Assembly: GCF_001884235.1 (NCBI RefSeq)
Contig: NZ_MAOI01000041.1
Location: forward strand, 49,257 to 113,256
Length of the DNA stretch: 64,000 bases
Source of the DNA: Bacillus paramycoides
GTDB taxonomy: Bacteria > Bacillota > Bacilli > Bacillales > Bacillaceae_G
Direction of reading: 5' to 3'
In this document: positions 7,633-15,877 of the stretch, one piece after another
How positions within the stretch are numbered: the first letter of the stretch is position 1
Layout of the letters: every line of letters begins with the position of its first letter
Notes under the pieces: generated by a model
The model's database searches: none
What the model was told of the DNA's origin: nothing
Seen by the model: the letters and a program-made list of their open reading frames with translations, nothing else
Translations under genes and position numbers: made by a program

Positions 7633-9470
7633 GGTAAATAGAAGTAAAATAACACACCATCTTCTGTATTCTTTGCCCCATATTCAGCATCGTGCAATTC
7701 TAAAATATTTTTAGAAATGGCCAGCCCAATCCCCGTTCCACCTTGTGAACGCTGGCGAGCTACATCCACTCTATAAAAACGATCCCAAATTTTATCTAAT
7801 TGTTCTTCTTCAATGTGAGCACCTTTATTTTCAATACACACTTTTATATGATTCGTCTCGTCTATTGTGGAAATAATAATATCTTCTTTATCTGATGTAT
7901 AACGTATTGCATTCGTAATGAAGTTCACGATGACTTGTTCAATCCGACTTTGATTTGCAATTACTTCAACTGAACATATATTTTTATGAACACGAAGCTC
8001 TTTTTTCTCTATCTCTACAGAAAGCTGTTCGCATATGTCTTCAATTATCGTATCAATATAAAATGAATCCTTTTTCATTTTATACGTGCCTGACTCAAAT
8101 TTAGCTAACTCCAGCATATCCAAAATTAAAGTATCCATTTTGTCTACTTCTCTCTCCATCGCCTGAAAATAATACTCTTTCTTATGTTCAGCTACCCCAT
8201 CTTTTAAAATAGAAATACAACTTTTCATAATACTTAACGGTGTTTTTAATTCATGTGAAACACCAGAAATGAATTCTTTCCTCGTCTTTTCTAACTTTCT
8301 TTCCTTTTCAATATCTTGTTCTAGCTGTCCAATATGAGAATGGAGTTTATTAGATAGTACATTAATATTTTGTGATAAATCACCAATTTCATCTTTTGAA
8401 GTAATCGGTATTTTTTCTGTGAAATCTAAATGAGCTATTTTCTTCGTTGTATCATTTATTACTAGTAATGGTTTTGCAATTTGTTTTGAATAGTAAAATG
8501 AAGCTAGGAAAATAAGAACGACCACAAATGCAATGATGTAGATGTAATAATCTTGCACCATTTGTACAGCTTCATCGACTGGTTGCAAAGATGCCATTGC
8601 ATATATATATGTCACTGATCCGTCTTTATCTTTTATTGGTTTAATTAATAATTTATATTTTATATCATTTTTTTCATAATCCATTGTTTGTGTTGTATAT
8701 TGTATGTGTTTGTTCTCTTTTAATAATAAATCAGTTTGAAATTCTTTTATGTTATCTAAGAAGATGCCATTTTTATAAATTGGATTCACAGGCCCGTTTA
8801 CATCTGGGAACTGTACTTTCGTAACACGCCCCCCTATATAAACATTTGGTTCTTCGGCAGCTTGTTCCTGGACGGCCGGCCTCTTTTCCTTAACAAGTTG
8901 CTCCCTAGCTGCGCTCCTTTTCTCCTCATCTAATTTCATTTTCTCATTAAATGCTTTTTCTAGCGGTTTATTAGATCCGCTTAAATTCTGCTTAGCTAAA
9001 GAAAAAGAGAACGGAATAAAACTATCTTCTTTTCTCACTCCAGAAAAATAAATTTCTTGTCCTAAAAACTGCTCTGATAATTTATTATCAATCTCCTCTA
9101 TATTAACGAGATTACCTAAGGGAATCTTGAATATTTGTTGTCCAAAGCTCTTTTGTTGCCTACGATCTATCGTTACTTCAAAATAAAAATCATCTGCATG
9201 TTTTAAATTCCCGTTCTTATCTAATGTCGTAATCCACGTATTATTTTCTCTTAAAAAGTCTTGCTCCAGTTTCTGAATTCCTTCTGCATTTCCTGCATAA
9301 TTTAAATAATTCTTTTTAAAGGAATCTAAGTTCACTTTAATATCTTCTACTTTTCGATTTGCATAATATTGTTTAAAAAATATCGTTTGTCCAATAAAAA
9401 TCGTCGCTAAAATTAGCATGCATAATGCTGTTGTAAGAGTAAATAATTTTAGTACAATCCCTTTTCTCAT
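7620..9470 (-). CDS. sensor histidine kinase linked to srtC
   Basis: A 616-residue membrane histidine kinase. An N-terminal membrane segment (about 9-30), a large extracytoplasmic region of roughly 270 residues containing a charged Lys/Glu/Ala-rich stretch (about 175-210), a second membrane segment (about 305-327), a HAMP linker, the dimerisation motif SHELKTPLS with the phospho-acceptor His, and a full ATPase domain (NFITNAIRYT as N box, WDRFYRVD, QGGTGIGLAIS). The start overlaps the regulator stop by four bases (ATGA) after GAGGGGAA. With the regulator it forms the sensing pair beside sortase C; the stimulus is unknown. Confidence 0.9.
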   Translation of the reverse strand: MRKGIVLKLFTLTTALCMLILATIFIGQTIFFKQYYANRKVEDIKVNLDSFKKNYLNYAGNAEGIQKLEQDFLRENNTWITTLDKNGNLKHADDFYFEVTIDRRQQKSFGQQIFKIPLGNLVNIEEIDNKLSEQFLGQEIYFSGVRKEDSFIPFSFSLAKQNLSGSNKPLEKAFNEKMKLDEEKRSAAREQLVKEKRPAVQEQAAEEPNVYIGGRVTKVQFPDVNGPVNPIYKNGIFLDNIKEFQTDLLLKENKHIQYTTQTMDYEKNDIKYKLLIKPIKDKDGSVTYIYAMASLQPVDEAVQMVQDYYIYIIAFVVVLIFLASFYYSKQIAKPLLVINDTTKKIAHLDFTEKIPITSKDEIGDLSQNINVLSNKLHSHIGQLEQDIEKERKLEKTRKEFISGVSHELKTPLSIMKSCISILKDGVAEHKKEYYFQAMEREVDKMDTLILDMLELAKFESGTYKMKKDSFYIDTIIEDICEQLSVEIEKKELRVHKNICSVEVIANQSRIEQVIVNFITNAIRYTSDKEDIIISTIDETNHIKVCIENKGAHIEEEQLDKIWDRFYRVDVARQRSQGGTGIGLAISKNILELHDAEYGAKNTEDGVLFYFYLPKKA

Positions 9471-10156
9471 ATATTCCCCTCAAATTTATAACCAGTTCGT
9501 ACTACAGTTGTAATATACTTTGCTTTCTCTCCTAATTTATTTCTTAAATTACGAATATGGCTATTCACCGTTCGATCATCGCCAGCAAATTCATATCCCC
9601 AAATTCTTGAAATTAATTGTTCCCTTGTTAGTACAATTCCTTGGTTTTTCATGAAATACACTAATATTTCAAACTCCGTATGCGTTAAACTAACATCTGC
9701 CTTATCAACAGTAACAGTACGTGACGGAAAATGGACGTGGATGCCATGGATTGATAACGTATCATCTTCATTCTCTAAAGGTTTTTTCGATGCTTTTCTA
9801 CTTTCTAATAATCGTTTCGCTCTTGCTAATAAAATAGGCGGACTATACGGCTTCGTCACATAGTCATCTGCTCCAAGTTCAAATCCAAGTAACGTATCAT
9901 CCTCATCAACACGTGCCGTCAGCATAATAATCGGAACCCCGGACGTCTTACGGATTCTTCGGCAAACAGACCATCCATCTAGTTCCGGCAACATAATATC
10001 TAAAATTACTAAATCAACCTCTTCTTCTTCAAATATAACTAAGGCTTCTTTCCCATCTCTCGCTTCAAACACTACATATTGTTCACTTAAAAAGTAATCT
10101 TTTAATATTTCACGCAAAATCTCTTCATCTTCAACAATTAAAATGTTTTTTGACAT
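9467..10156 (-). CDS. OmpR-family response regulator linked to srtC
   Basis: A 229-residue regulator. The receiver domain (1-120) has the acidic pair EDEE, the phospho-acceptor Asp in LVILDIMLPELDG and the conserved Lys in YVTKPY. The C-terminal winged helix (about 130-229) has the usual LTHTEFEILVYFMKNQG and RTVNSHIRNLRNKLG. It lies 39 bp after srtC and overlaps the kinase gene, so it is probably co-transcribed with srtC and may control the sortase and basI. Confidence 0.92.
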   Translation of the reverse strand: MSKNILIVEDEEILREILKDYFLSEQYVVFEARDGKEALVIFEEEEVDLVILDIMLPELDGWSVCRRIRKTSGVPIIMLTARVDEDDTLLGFELGADDYVTKPYSPPILLARAKRLLESRKASKKPLENEDDTLSIHGIHVHFPSRTVTVDKADVSLTHTEFEILVYFMKNQGIVLTREQLISRIWGYEFAGDDRTVNSHIRNLRNKLGEKAKYITTVVRTGYKFEGNI

Positions 10157-10195
10157 AACTTATGTATCCCCCTTCCGCTTTCAGAAACTACAATT

Positions 10196-10816
10196 TCACT
10201 TTGAATAACTACCAGTTAACTTTGCCTCGATAATATATCTATCTGGTGCATCCCCTATATAATCAAATGGATAGCAAGTCGTCAGTGTTAAAGTCGGTTC
10301 TTCTTTTTTCACAATAACAGTGCGATCATCCGCATGTGTAATCCATATCTTCTGAATTTTATATGTGTACATGTTGTTATTATATTCTAAAATGATGTTG
10401 TCCTTCTCTTTCAAATCCCCTAAATCTGTAAATACCGTATCTCTATGACCACTCAGTACAGTATGTCCTTCACCAGATGGCGTTGTCGTTAAATCACTAA
10501 CAAACATACCGACTCCTTTTTTCAAAGTTGCCTCGTTTGCTCCCCAATATATAGAAAATTTCTTTTTTATTTTTGGAATATGCAACATGGCTACTTTTTC
10601 TCCTTCTTTATATTGTGTTTGAGTAGAAGGCACTTGGGAAGTTACTGGTTTTTCATTAGAAAGCTGATTATCTTGTATATTTTTAAGGCTCTTTATTTCT
10701 TCTTTTGTTAATTCTTGAGCGGAGCTTTTTCCTTTATACCATTCCACCGCATAATATGATCCCATAAATAGCCCTATAGCCATTAATATAATACCGATAT
10801 AATTGAGTAGCTTCAT
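10196..10816 (-). CDS. srtC: class D sortase (sortase C type)
   Basis: A 206-residue transpeptidase that joins LPXTG-like proteins to peptidoglycan. One N-terminal membrane anchor (about 5-24) and a polar linker precede the catalytic domain. The triad is visible: His124 in LSGHRD, Cys181 in TLTTCYPFD and Arg193 in PDRYI. The neighbouring gene encodes an LPNTA protein, the motif used by B. anthracis sortase C, hence the symbol. The ATG follows TGGAGGG by six bases. A terminator separates it from basI, so readthrough or its own promoter must express it. Confidence 0.88.
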   Translation of the reverse strand: MKLLNYIGIILMAIGLFMGSYYAVEWYKGKSSAQELTKEEIKSLKNIQDNQLSNEKPVTSQVPSTQTQYKEGEKVAMLHIPKIKKKFSIYWGANEATLKKGVGMFVSDLTTTPSGEGHTVLSGHRDTVFTDLGDLKEKDNIILEYNNNMYTYKIQKIWITHADDRTVIVKKEEPTLTLTTCYPFDYIGDAPDRYIIEAKLTGSYSK

Positions 10817-10833
10817 GTTTCATCCCTCCATGC

Positions 10834-10866
10834 AAAAAATGGTAGGAGTAACCTACCATTTTTAAT
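10834..10866 (-). terminator. terminator between basI and srtC
   Basis: On the minus strand AAATGGTAGG and CCTACCATTT pair around a five-base loop and are followed by a T-run. It may let only part of basI transcription reach srtC. Confidence 0.75.
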
Positions 10867-10905
10867 ATATGAAATTATCCCATTCTTTATAGGCTAATAT
10901 TTTAT

Positions 10906-11397
10906 TTACGCTTTAACCTTATTGCGACGATTCAATCCAAATAATGTACCTATTGCGACAAGACAGGCGCTGAATGCCATCATTGCTACATTATTTGATG
11001 CTGTGTTTGGTAATTTTTCACCTTGTACAACTGGCTTCGCTACTTCTTTTTTGGCTACATCATTTTTTTGCCCGGCTTTTATCGCTTCTTCTTTTTTGGC
11101 CATATCACTTTTTAACTGTTCTTGTGCCATTCTCTTTTTCTCTTCTTCACTCTTTTTCTCGGCTTTTATTGCTTCCTCTTTTTTAGCCATATCACTTTTT
11201 TCTTGTACTTGCGCCGCTTGCTTTTTCTCTGCATCATTTTTTTGCTGTGCCTTAATTGCTTCTTCCTTTTTAGCTACATCTGACTGCACTTGCGCTGCTT
11301 CTTCCTTTGTCAGTGTTCCAGTTGAAGCACTCGCTACCGAAGAATAACCTACTGTTAAAAGTGCCATTGCACAAATTGGTAATAGTCTCTTTTTCAT
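10906..11397 (-). CDS. basI: LPNTA-anchored surface protein, BasI-like
   Basis: A 163-residue secreted protein: signal peptide ending near SVASAS, a helical charged region, and a C-terminal sorting signal made of LPNTA, a hydrophobic helix and the basic tail NRRNKVKA. The middle holds three repeats of about 30 residues with the core SD-(V/M)-AKKEEAIKA followed by a Lys/Glu/Gln-rich part. LPNTA is the sorting motif attached by B. anthracis sortase C, whose gene stands next to it here. The second of two in-frame ATG codons is preferred because it lies nine bases from AAGGAG; the first lies only three. Its function on the wall is unknown. Confidence 0.82.
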   Translation of the reverse strand: MKKRLLPICAMALLTVGYSSVASASTGTLTKEEAAQVQSDVAKKEEAIKAQQKNDAEKKQAAQVQEKSDMAKKEEAIKAEKKSEEEKKRMAQEQLKSDMAKKEEAIKAGQKNDVAKKEVAKPVVQGEKLPNTASNNVAMMAFSACLVAIGTLFGLNRRNKVKA

Positions 11398-11523
11398 CTT
11401 CATTCTCTCCTTATACTTTATTCACATCACTTCGCACCGGATGTATTACTAGAATAAATAACAGATGTAAATATGAGATGCAGATGAAATATATTTCATT
11501 TAAAGATTTCATTTCAGAAAAAG

Positions 11524-11556
11524 AAAAAAACACCGTAATATATACGATGTTTTTTT
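11524..11556. terminator. terminator hairpin
   Basis: AAAAAACACCGTA and TACGATGTTTTTTT pair around a short loop. It lies just downstream of the minus-strand 110-residue gene and just upstream of basI. Confidence 0.7.
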
Positions 11557-11574
11557 GGATGTGTGTCTCGATAT

Positions 11575-11907
11575 TTATTTGTTACTTTCGCGTGATTTAG
11601 AAGTAGGAAGGGCCGGAGTGATAACTAATTGTCTCGGCTCAGTTTTCTTGAAGTGATTTTTGACGTTACACTTACGACGTTGAACGACCCATGCTTTAAT
11701 AGGGTTTGTTAAAATAATTTTTTGCCTTTCGTTAGGGGCCTCTTCTTCCGATTTACAACTATCGCTCCATTTACTCCATTTCATTGTAAACTTAGAAGAA
11801 GAATGATCGTCTTCTCGATCAAACATATGCAAAAAATCCATTTCTCCAGCTAGCATTACGGTGTTACTAGTAGCTAAAAAAGAAAAGGTCGTCCAACGTT
11901 TCTCCAT
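11575..11907 (-). CDS. hypothetical protein with a BceR-type operator upstream
   Basis: A 110-residue soluble protein with no recognised domain. It is rich in Lys, Ser and Glu, has a central WSKWSDSC stretch and no signal peptide. The ATG follows AAGGAG by nine bases and the gene is flanked by terminators, so it looks like a real single-gene unit. A TTACATTTTTGTAA site lies about 133 bp upstream; the same consensus stands before the bceAB-like transporter, so it may belong to that regulon. Not recognised otherwise. Confidence 0.6.
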   Translation of the reverse strand: MEKRWTTFSFLATSNTVMLAGEMDFLHMFDREDDHSSSKFTMKWSKWSDSCKSEEEAPNERQKIILTNPIKAWVVQRRKCNVKNHFKKTEPRQLVITPALPTSKSRESNK

Positions 11908-12039
11908 GCCCTCCTACTCCTTTTTCACATATAGAGTGCCTAAAACTTAATTTACCTAAAATATGCTTGCCTTTTACCTTACACTTATAGTTTATCCAAA
12001 ACACTACTATGCAACTATCGATTTGTCTTACAAATTACC

Positions 12040-12053
12040 TTACATTTTTGTAA
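12040..12053. promoter_or_regulatory. BceR-type operator (TNACA-N4-TGTAA)
   Basis: TTACATTTTTGTAA is an exact match to the inverted-repeat consensus of BceR-like response regulators. It is identical to the site at 20578-20591. The nearest correctly oriented gene is the 110-residue gene on the minus strand. Confidence 0.6.
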
Positions 12054-12058
12054 GAAAA

Positions 12059-12091
12059 GAAAAAACCTTCATTCTATATACGTGAAGGTTT
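12059..12091 (-). terminator. terminator
   Basis: On the minus strand AAACCTTCACG pairs with GAATGAAGGTTT and is followed by TTTT, right after the stop of the 71-residue membrane protein gene. Confidence 0.8.
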
Positions 12092-12092
12092 C

Positions 12093-12308
12093 TCATTTCT
12101 TATCTATATGATCTTTCATATTATCCAATCCAGCTTCTTGCAGCTGCGACATCATACCGTGGGAAATTGCACCTAATACTAAAGTCATTCCAATTAGTGA
12201 AATGCGAATCGCAGGTACATCAATTACGTAAGCCAACATACCAAGAACAATTGTTAAAAGTAATGCTTTTATAAATGTTACACTCGTATACTGTTTCTTT
12301 TTCATCAT
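12093..12308 (-). CDS. small two-helix membrane protein
   Basis: A 71-residue protein with two hydrophobic helices (about residues 10-27 and 32-50) and a polar tail ending GLDNMKDHIDKK. The start is placed at the first ATG after AAAGGGTG; a GTG two codons upstream overlaps that site. It has a terminator of its own and stands divergent from hpt. No family is recognised. Confidence 0.65.
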   Translation of the reverse strand: MMKKKQYTSVTFIKALLLTIVLGMLAYVIDVPAIRISLIGMTLVLGAISHGMMSQLQEAGLDNMKDHIDKK

Positions 12309-12469
12309 AATCACCCTTTTTGGAAGCGTTTTCTTAATATGATCAGTATATCATATCATCTGATTATATTGTGGGTATTTCTGTAAAAAACTCTATTCTT
12401 CTTTGACTTTTTCCATTCTATCCTTTACAGTCGAAATGTTCATAAGTTTTACATTGTAGGAGGATTCAA

Positions 12470-12997
12470 ATGAATATTGAAATAAAAGACACTTTAATTT
12501 CTGAAGAACAATTACAAGAAAAAGTAAAAGAACTAGCTCTTCAAATCGAACGTGATTTTGAAGGGGAAGAAATCGTAGTAATCGCTGTATTAAAAGGATC
12601 TTTCGTATTCGCTGCTGATTTAATTCGTCACATTAAAAACGATGTAACAATCGACTTTATCTCTGCATCTAGTTACGGAAATCAAACTGAAACATCTGGA
12701 AAAGTAAAACTGTTAAAAGATATCGATGTAAACATTACTGGAAAAAACGTAATTGTCGTAGAAGACATTATCGATTCTGGTTTAACACTTCACTTCCTAA
12801 AAGATCACTTCTTCATGCATAAACCAAAAGCATTGAAATTCTGTACGTTACTTGATAAGCCCGAGCGTCGTAAAGTGGATTTAAAAGCTGAATATGTTGG
12901 CTTCCAAATTCCAGACGAATTTATCGTTGGCTACGGTATCGACTGTGCGGAAAAATATCGTAACTTACCATTTATCGCTTCAGTTGTAACGGAATAA
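12470..12997 (+). CDS. hpt: hypoxanthine phosphoribosyltransferase
   Basis: A purine salvage enzyme making IMP or GMP from hypoxanthine or guanine and PRPP. The 175-residue protein has the PRPP-binding signature VIVVEDIIDSGLTL and the loop LLDKPERRK of the family. A second copy (near tilS/ftsH) is usual in Bacillus, so this is probably a paralogue and the symbol is used in the family sense. TAGGAGG precedes the ATG, and a terminator follows. Confidence 0.9.
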   Translation: MNIEIKDTLISEEQLQEKVKELALQIERDFEGEEIVVIAVLKGSFVFAADLIRHIKNDVTIDFISASSYGNQTETSGKVKLLKDIDVNITGKNVIVVEDIIDSGLTLHFLKDHFFMHKPKALKFCTLLDKPERRKVDLKAEYVGFQIPDEFIVGYGIDCAEKYRNLPFIASVVTE

Positions 12998-12999
12998 TA

Positions 13000-13037
13000 A
13001 AATAAACTTCCATCAATTACTGATGGAAGTTTATTTT
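13000..13037 (+). terminator. terminator of hpt
   Basis: AAATAAACTTCCATCA and TGATGGAAGTTTATTTT form a long perfect stem. Confidence 0.85.
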
Positions 13038-13075
13038 CTATCACGATTCGTAAAAGACAAAGGGAGAGAATAAAA

Positions 13076-13978
13076 ATGACAAAGACAAAATTTGAAAAAG
13101 TACTCCTCATCGTAAATCCAAAAGCAGGACATGGTGATTTACATACGAACTTAGCGAAAATCGTACCACCACTTGCTGCCGCTTTTCCTGACCTACGCAT
13201 CCTTCATACGAAACAACAAGGTGATGCAACAAACTATTGTCAGGAGTTTGCTAGTAAAGTAGATTTAATTATCGTCTTCGGTGGTGACGGAACTGTATTT
13301 GAATGCACAAACGGATTAGCCCCTCTTGAAATTAGACCTACACTTGCAATCATTCCAGGCGGAACTTGCAACGACTTCTCTCGCACACTCGGCGTTCCGC
13401 AAAACATCGCAGAAGCAGCAAAACTCATTACAAAAGGACATGTAAAACCTGTTGACGTCGCAAAAGCAAACGGACAACACTTCTTAAACTTTTGGGGCAT
13501 TGGACTCGTCTCTGAAGTATCAAACAATATCGATGCTGAAGAAAAAGCAAAGCTTGGTAAAATCGGTTACTATTTAAGCACAATTCGAACTGTAAAAAAC
13601 GCTGAAACATTCCCAGTAAAAATCACTTACGACGGACAAGTATATGAAAACGAAGCTGTTCTTGTTATGGTTGGAAACGGTGAATATCTCGGGGGTATCC
13701 CGTCCTTTATTCCGAACGTAAAATGTGACGACGGAACACTTGATATTTTCGTCGTAAAATCAACAGGCATTCAAGCATTTAAAGATTATATCGGGAAGAA
13801 GCTATTTGAAGACACAAACGAAAATGACATCTTCCACGTAAAAGCAAAATCCATTCATATTGAAACAGAAGAAGAAAAAGAAGTAGATACGGATGGGGAA
13901 AGTTCACTACATACACCTTGTCATATTGAACTATTACAAGGACACTTTACGATGATTTATAATCCTGCGGTTGTGTAA
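13076..13978 (+). CDS. diacylglycerol/lipid kinase family protein
   Basis: A 300-residue ATP-dependent lipid kinase of the DagK/YegS family. It shows the N-terminal IVNPKAG, the nucleotide-binding GGDGT in IIVFGGDGTVFE (about residues 62-73) and PGGTCNDFSRTLG (about 97-109), with the C-terminal beta-sandwich ending in a motif like GHFTMIYNP. The likely role is phosphorylation of diacylglycerol or a related lipid in phospholipid recycling; the exact substrate is open. Good ribosome binding site (AAAGGGAGAG) and own terminator. Confidence 0.88.
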   Translation: MTKTKFEKVLLIVNPKAGHGDLHTNLAKIVPPLAAAFPDLRILHTKQQGDATNYCQEFASKVDLIIVFGGDGTVFECTNGLAPLEIRPTLAIIPGGTCNDFSRTLGVPQNIAEAAKLITKGHVKPVDVAKANGQHFLNFWGIGLVSEVSNNIDAEEKAKLGKIGYYLSTIRTVKNAETFPVKITYDGQVYENEAVLVMVGNGEYLGGIPSFIPNVKCDDGTLDIFVVKSTGIQAFKDYIGKKLFEDTNENDIFHVKAKSIHIETEEEKEVDTDGESSLHTPCHIELLQGHFTMIYNPAVV

Positions 13979-13980
13979 TA

Positions 13981-14010
13981 AAAAAACGAGTGATATCACT
14001 CGTTTTTTCT
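13981..14010 (+). terminator. terminator of the lipid kinase gene
   Basis: AAAAAACGAGTGATATCACTCGTTTTTT, perfect hairpin immediately after the stop codon. Confidence 0.85.
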
Positions 14011-14067
14011 CTTCTAATCTAGTTATGTCGTTGGATCATTTCTTGTATTTCTTCTATGAATTTATTA

Positions 14068-14247
14068 TTAAAATATTAAATTACATTTCGAACAAAAAGG
14101 AGTGGAATTCCCTCTCCTAATTTTCGCATTACATTTTGGACAATATACATATCGTTCTTCTATCTTCTGTCGTTCCATCATATTTAAGGACACTATTCTC
14201 ATACTACACATAATCCCAATTAAAATAAGGCTAAAAATGAGTAGCAC
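14068..14247 (-). CDS. small membrane-anchored zinc-ribbon protein
   Basis: A 59-residue protein read from GTG, preceded by GGAGGAGGGGGAGAG. The first 20 residues form one membrane helix; after a charged linker the C-terminus carries CPKC (about 36-39) and CSKC (about 52-55), twelve residues apart, a zinc-ribbon arrangement. The codon use and ribosome binding site support it as a real gene. It resembles the zinc-ribbon tails of small membrane proteins in Firmicutes but I recognise no named family. Confidence 0.65.
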   Translation of the reverse strand: MLLIFSLILIGIMCSMRIVSLNMMERQKIEERYVYCPKCNAKIRRGNSTPFCSKCNLIF

Positions 14248-14299
14248 AACTCTCCCCCTCCTCCGCTATCAATACAATTATATATCACCATAAAATAAC

Positions 14300-14330
14300 A
14301 AAACCGATGCTCTCATCGAGAATCGGTTTT
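14300..14330 (-). terminator. terminator of the YxeA-like gene
   Basis: AAAACCGAT and ATCGGTTTT flank a short loop just after the stop codon of the YxeA-like gene. Confidence 0.75.
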
Positions 14331-14334
14331 ATAC

Positions 14335-14682
14335 TTACAACCCTAACTTCGCCTTCGCACCATCAGGAATTTTATCTGTCGTTACTTGTACTTTATCATG
14401 TAAGAACTGCCCTCTCGTAATGACATGCCAATACGAGCCTTTCGGTAATTCATCTACTGCATCAATCGTAACTTCTTTTGATTCTCCTTTTTCATTATAA
14501 GCTGTCACTTTATATTCACGGCCTTTATTTCCGCTTAACTCTTTTCCATCATTATCAATCACTGCGTAACGATATTCTAAATCAAGAAATGGATTCATTC
14601 TATCAATCGCAGCACTCCCGTTTAATAAATATGCTGCTCCTGCCACGATGATAAATACTGATACAAGTATAAATCTTTTCAT
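14335..14682 (-). CDS. YxeA family (DUF1093) protein
   Basis: A 115-residue secreted or membrane-tethered protein: N-terminal hydrophobic segment (3-21), then a small beta-rich domain with LPKGSYWHVITRGQFLHDKVQV, typical of the YxeA/DUF1093 family. In B. subtilis yxeA is the last gene of the yxdJKLM-yxeA peptide-response operon, and Bce-like transporters lie 3-20 kb away here. It is preceded by a block of TTTCTTAA direct repeats that also stand before the methyltransferase-dedA pair. Function unknown. Confidence 0.82.
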   Translation of the reverse strand: MKRFILVSVFIIVAGAAYLLNGSAAIDRMNPFLDLEYRYAVIDNDGKELSGNKGREYKVTAYNEKGESKEVTIDAVDELPKGSYWHVITRGQFLHDKVQVTTDKIPDGAKAKLGL

Positions 14683-14738
14683 CTATATTCCACCTTTCAT
14701 TATGTTTTTCTGTAGGACGTTTTTAAGTATAGAGCGTA

Positions 14739-14780
14739 TTTCTTAATAAAAACTCGTACGGTTTCTTAACATTTTCTTAA
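14739..14780. promoter_or_regulatory. TTTCTTAA direct-repeat operator upstream of yxeA-like gene
   Basis: TTTCTTAA occurs at 14739, 14762 and 14773, i.e. spaced 23 and 11 bp. The first pair has exactly the same spacing as the pair at 17581/17604. Direct repeats at 11-bp multiples are the form bound by OmpR/PhoB-type response regulators; the last two copies also resemble a PhoP box (TTAACA-N5-TTAAAC). Confidence 0.5.
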
Positions 14781-14857
14781 ACTAAAAGTGAAATATTAAT
14801 TAACAAGATCAAAATAATATAAGGTAACTCTTTACACTATACAAGAAAGGAAGATGT

Positions 14858-15319
14858 ATGATGGATAAGCAAGAATTTATTGAACTCGTCAATTCAAAAT
14901 TAAAACTAATCCGTGTTGAAAACGATTTATCACAAGATAAAATGTCAGAGATTATCGGTTTATCAAAAAAAACACTAGTAGAAATTGAAAAGGGTAGACG
15001 CACCCTCACATGGGCAGGCGCAGTTTGTGTCGTAACACTCTTTGAACAGAGCGATACAGTCCAGATGACCTTCGGAGATGATGTGAATGAAATTATAAAA
15101 ACAATCGCTTTTACACATTACAATACGAATTTCCCGAAGACTTTAGGAGGAAAAGTATGGTGGCGACAAATAAAAGAATTAAACGGTTATCAAATACAAC
15201 AAAATATTCTATCTCAACACTACAGAATTTTAGATAAAGAAGACCACAGAATATGTCATTCATTTGAATTGGATGAAATTGAACAAAGATTTATGGAAAT
15301 GGCAAAAACAGCTGAATAA
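14858..15319 (+). CDS. XRE-family helix-turn-helix regulator
   Basis: A 153-residue protein with an N-terminal lambda-repressor-like HTH (about residues 8-62: LKLIRVENDLSQDKMSEIIGLSKKTLVEIEKGRR). The remaining 90 residues contain a WWRQIKELNGYQIQQN stretch and a helical end; I recognise no ligand domain. Two adjacent ATG codons follow AAAGGAAG. It may control the two genes that follow on the same strand. Confidence 0.8.
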   Translation: MMDKQEFIELVNSKLKLIRVENDLSQDKMSEIIGLSKKTLVEIEKGRRTLTWAGAVCVVTLFEQSDTVQMTFGDDVNEIIKTIAFTHYNTNFPKTLGGKVWWRQIKELNGYQIQQNILSQHYRILDKEDHRICHSFELDEIEQRFMEMAKTAE

Positions 15320-15371
15320 AAATATCGAAAAATATTTTATTTATACGAAACAATGAAAGGAATAAAATGAT

Positions 15372-15842
15372 ATGAAAAAAATAATTATTACAACTTTATC
15401 CCTTGGCCTATTAATGGGATTATCAACTGTTGTGTTTGCAAATACAAGTTCAAAAACTGAAGGTTACACGGCGGAATTAACTCATTTCAAATTAACTAAT
15501 CCTAATATCACAAGCTCAGAAGTCGATTCAATAATGAAGCAAAGAGAAGAATTAGATGTATTATATAAACAGCTAGATGAATTAGAACTGCGTTATGGAA
15601 TTCGTGTTGATAATACAAAAAATCCACATAAAGAATCGAAACACCTAGATGATTTACCAACGGCTCAGCGAGAAAAGTGCCTTCAGCTAAGTATCAAAAT
15701 TTGGGATGAAGAGCTTCAGTTTTTAGATGCGCAATATAAAGCTGGTCTCATAAAAGAAGATATGTATACAGTTGAAAAGAATAATTTTAAGTCCTTTAAA
15801 GAAAAAGATTTACAAGAATTAACTCAATTAACTAAGCGCTAA
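15372..15842 (+). CDS. secreted protein of unknown function
   Basis: A 156-residue protein with a clear Sec signal peptide (MKK, hydrophobic core, cleavage near VFANTS). The mature part is helical and charged, with KQREELDVLYKQLDELELRYGIR and later FLDAQYKAGLIKEDMYTVEK, resembling small Bacillus secreted helical proteins such as the DUF2680 type; this is a resemblance only. It lies 52 bp after the XRE gene with AAAGGAA upstream. Confidence 0.65.
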   Translation: MKKIIITTLSLGLLMGLSTVVFANTSSKTEGYTAELTHFKLTNPNITSSEVDSIMKQREELDVLYKQLDELELRYGIRVDNTKNPHKESKHLDDLPTAQREKCLQLSIKIWDEELQFLDAQYKAGLIKEDMYTVEKNNFKSFKEKDLQELTQLTKR

Positions 15843-15877
15843 TTGATACTATAATCACATTTCGGAGCGTAATTCAA

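Noticed and set aside
10922-11347. Long plus-strand open frame opposite the BasI-like gene
   Set aside because: A mirror of the Lys/Glu/Ala-rich repeats on the other strand; Phe/Cys/Ser-rich product without ribosome binding site.
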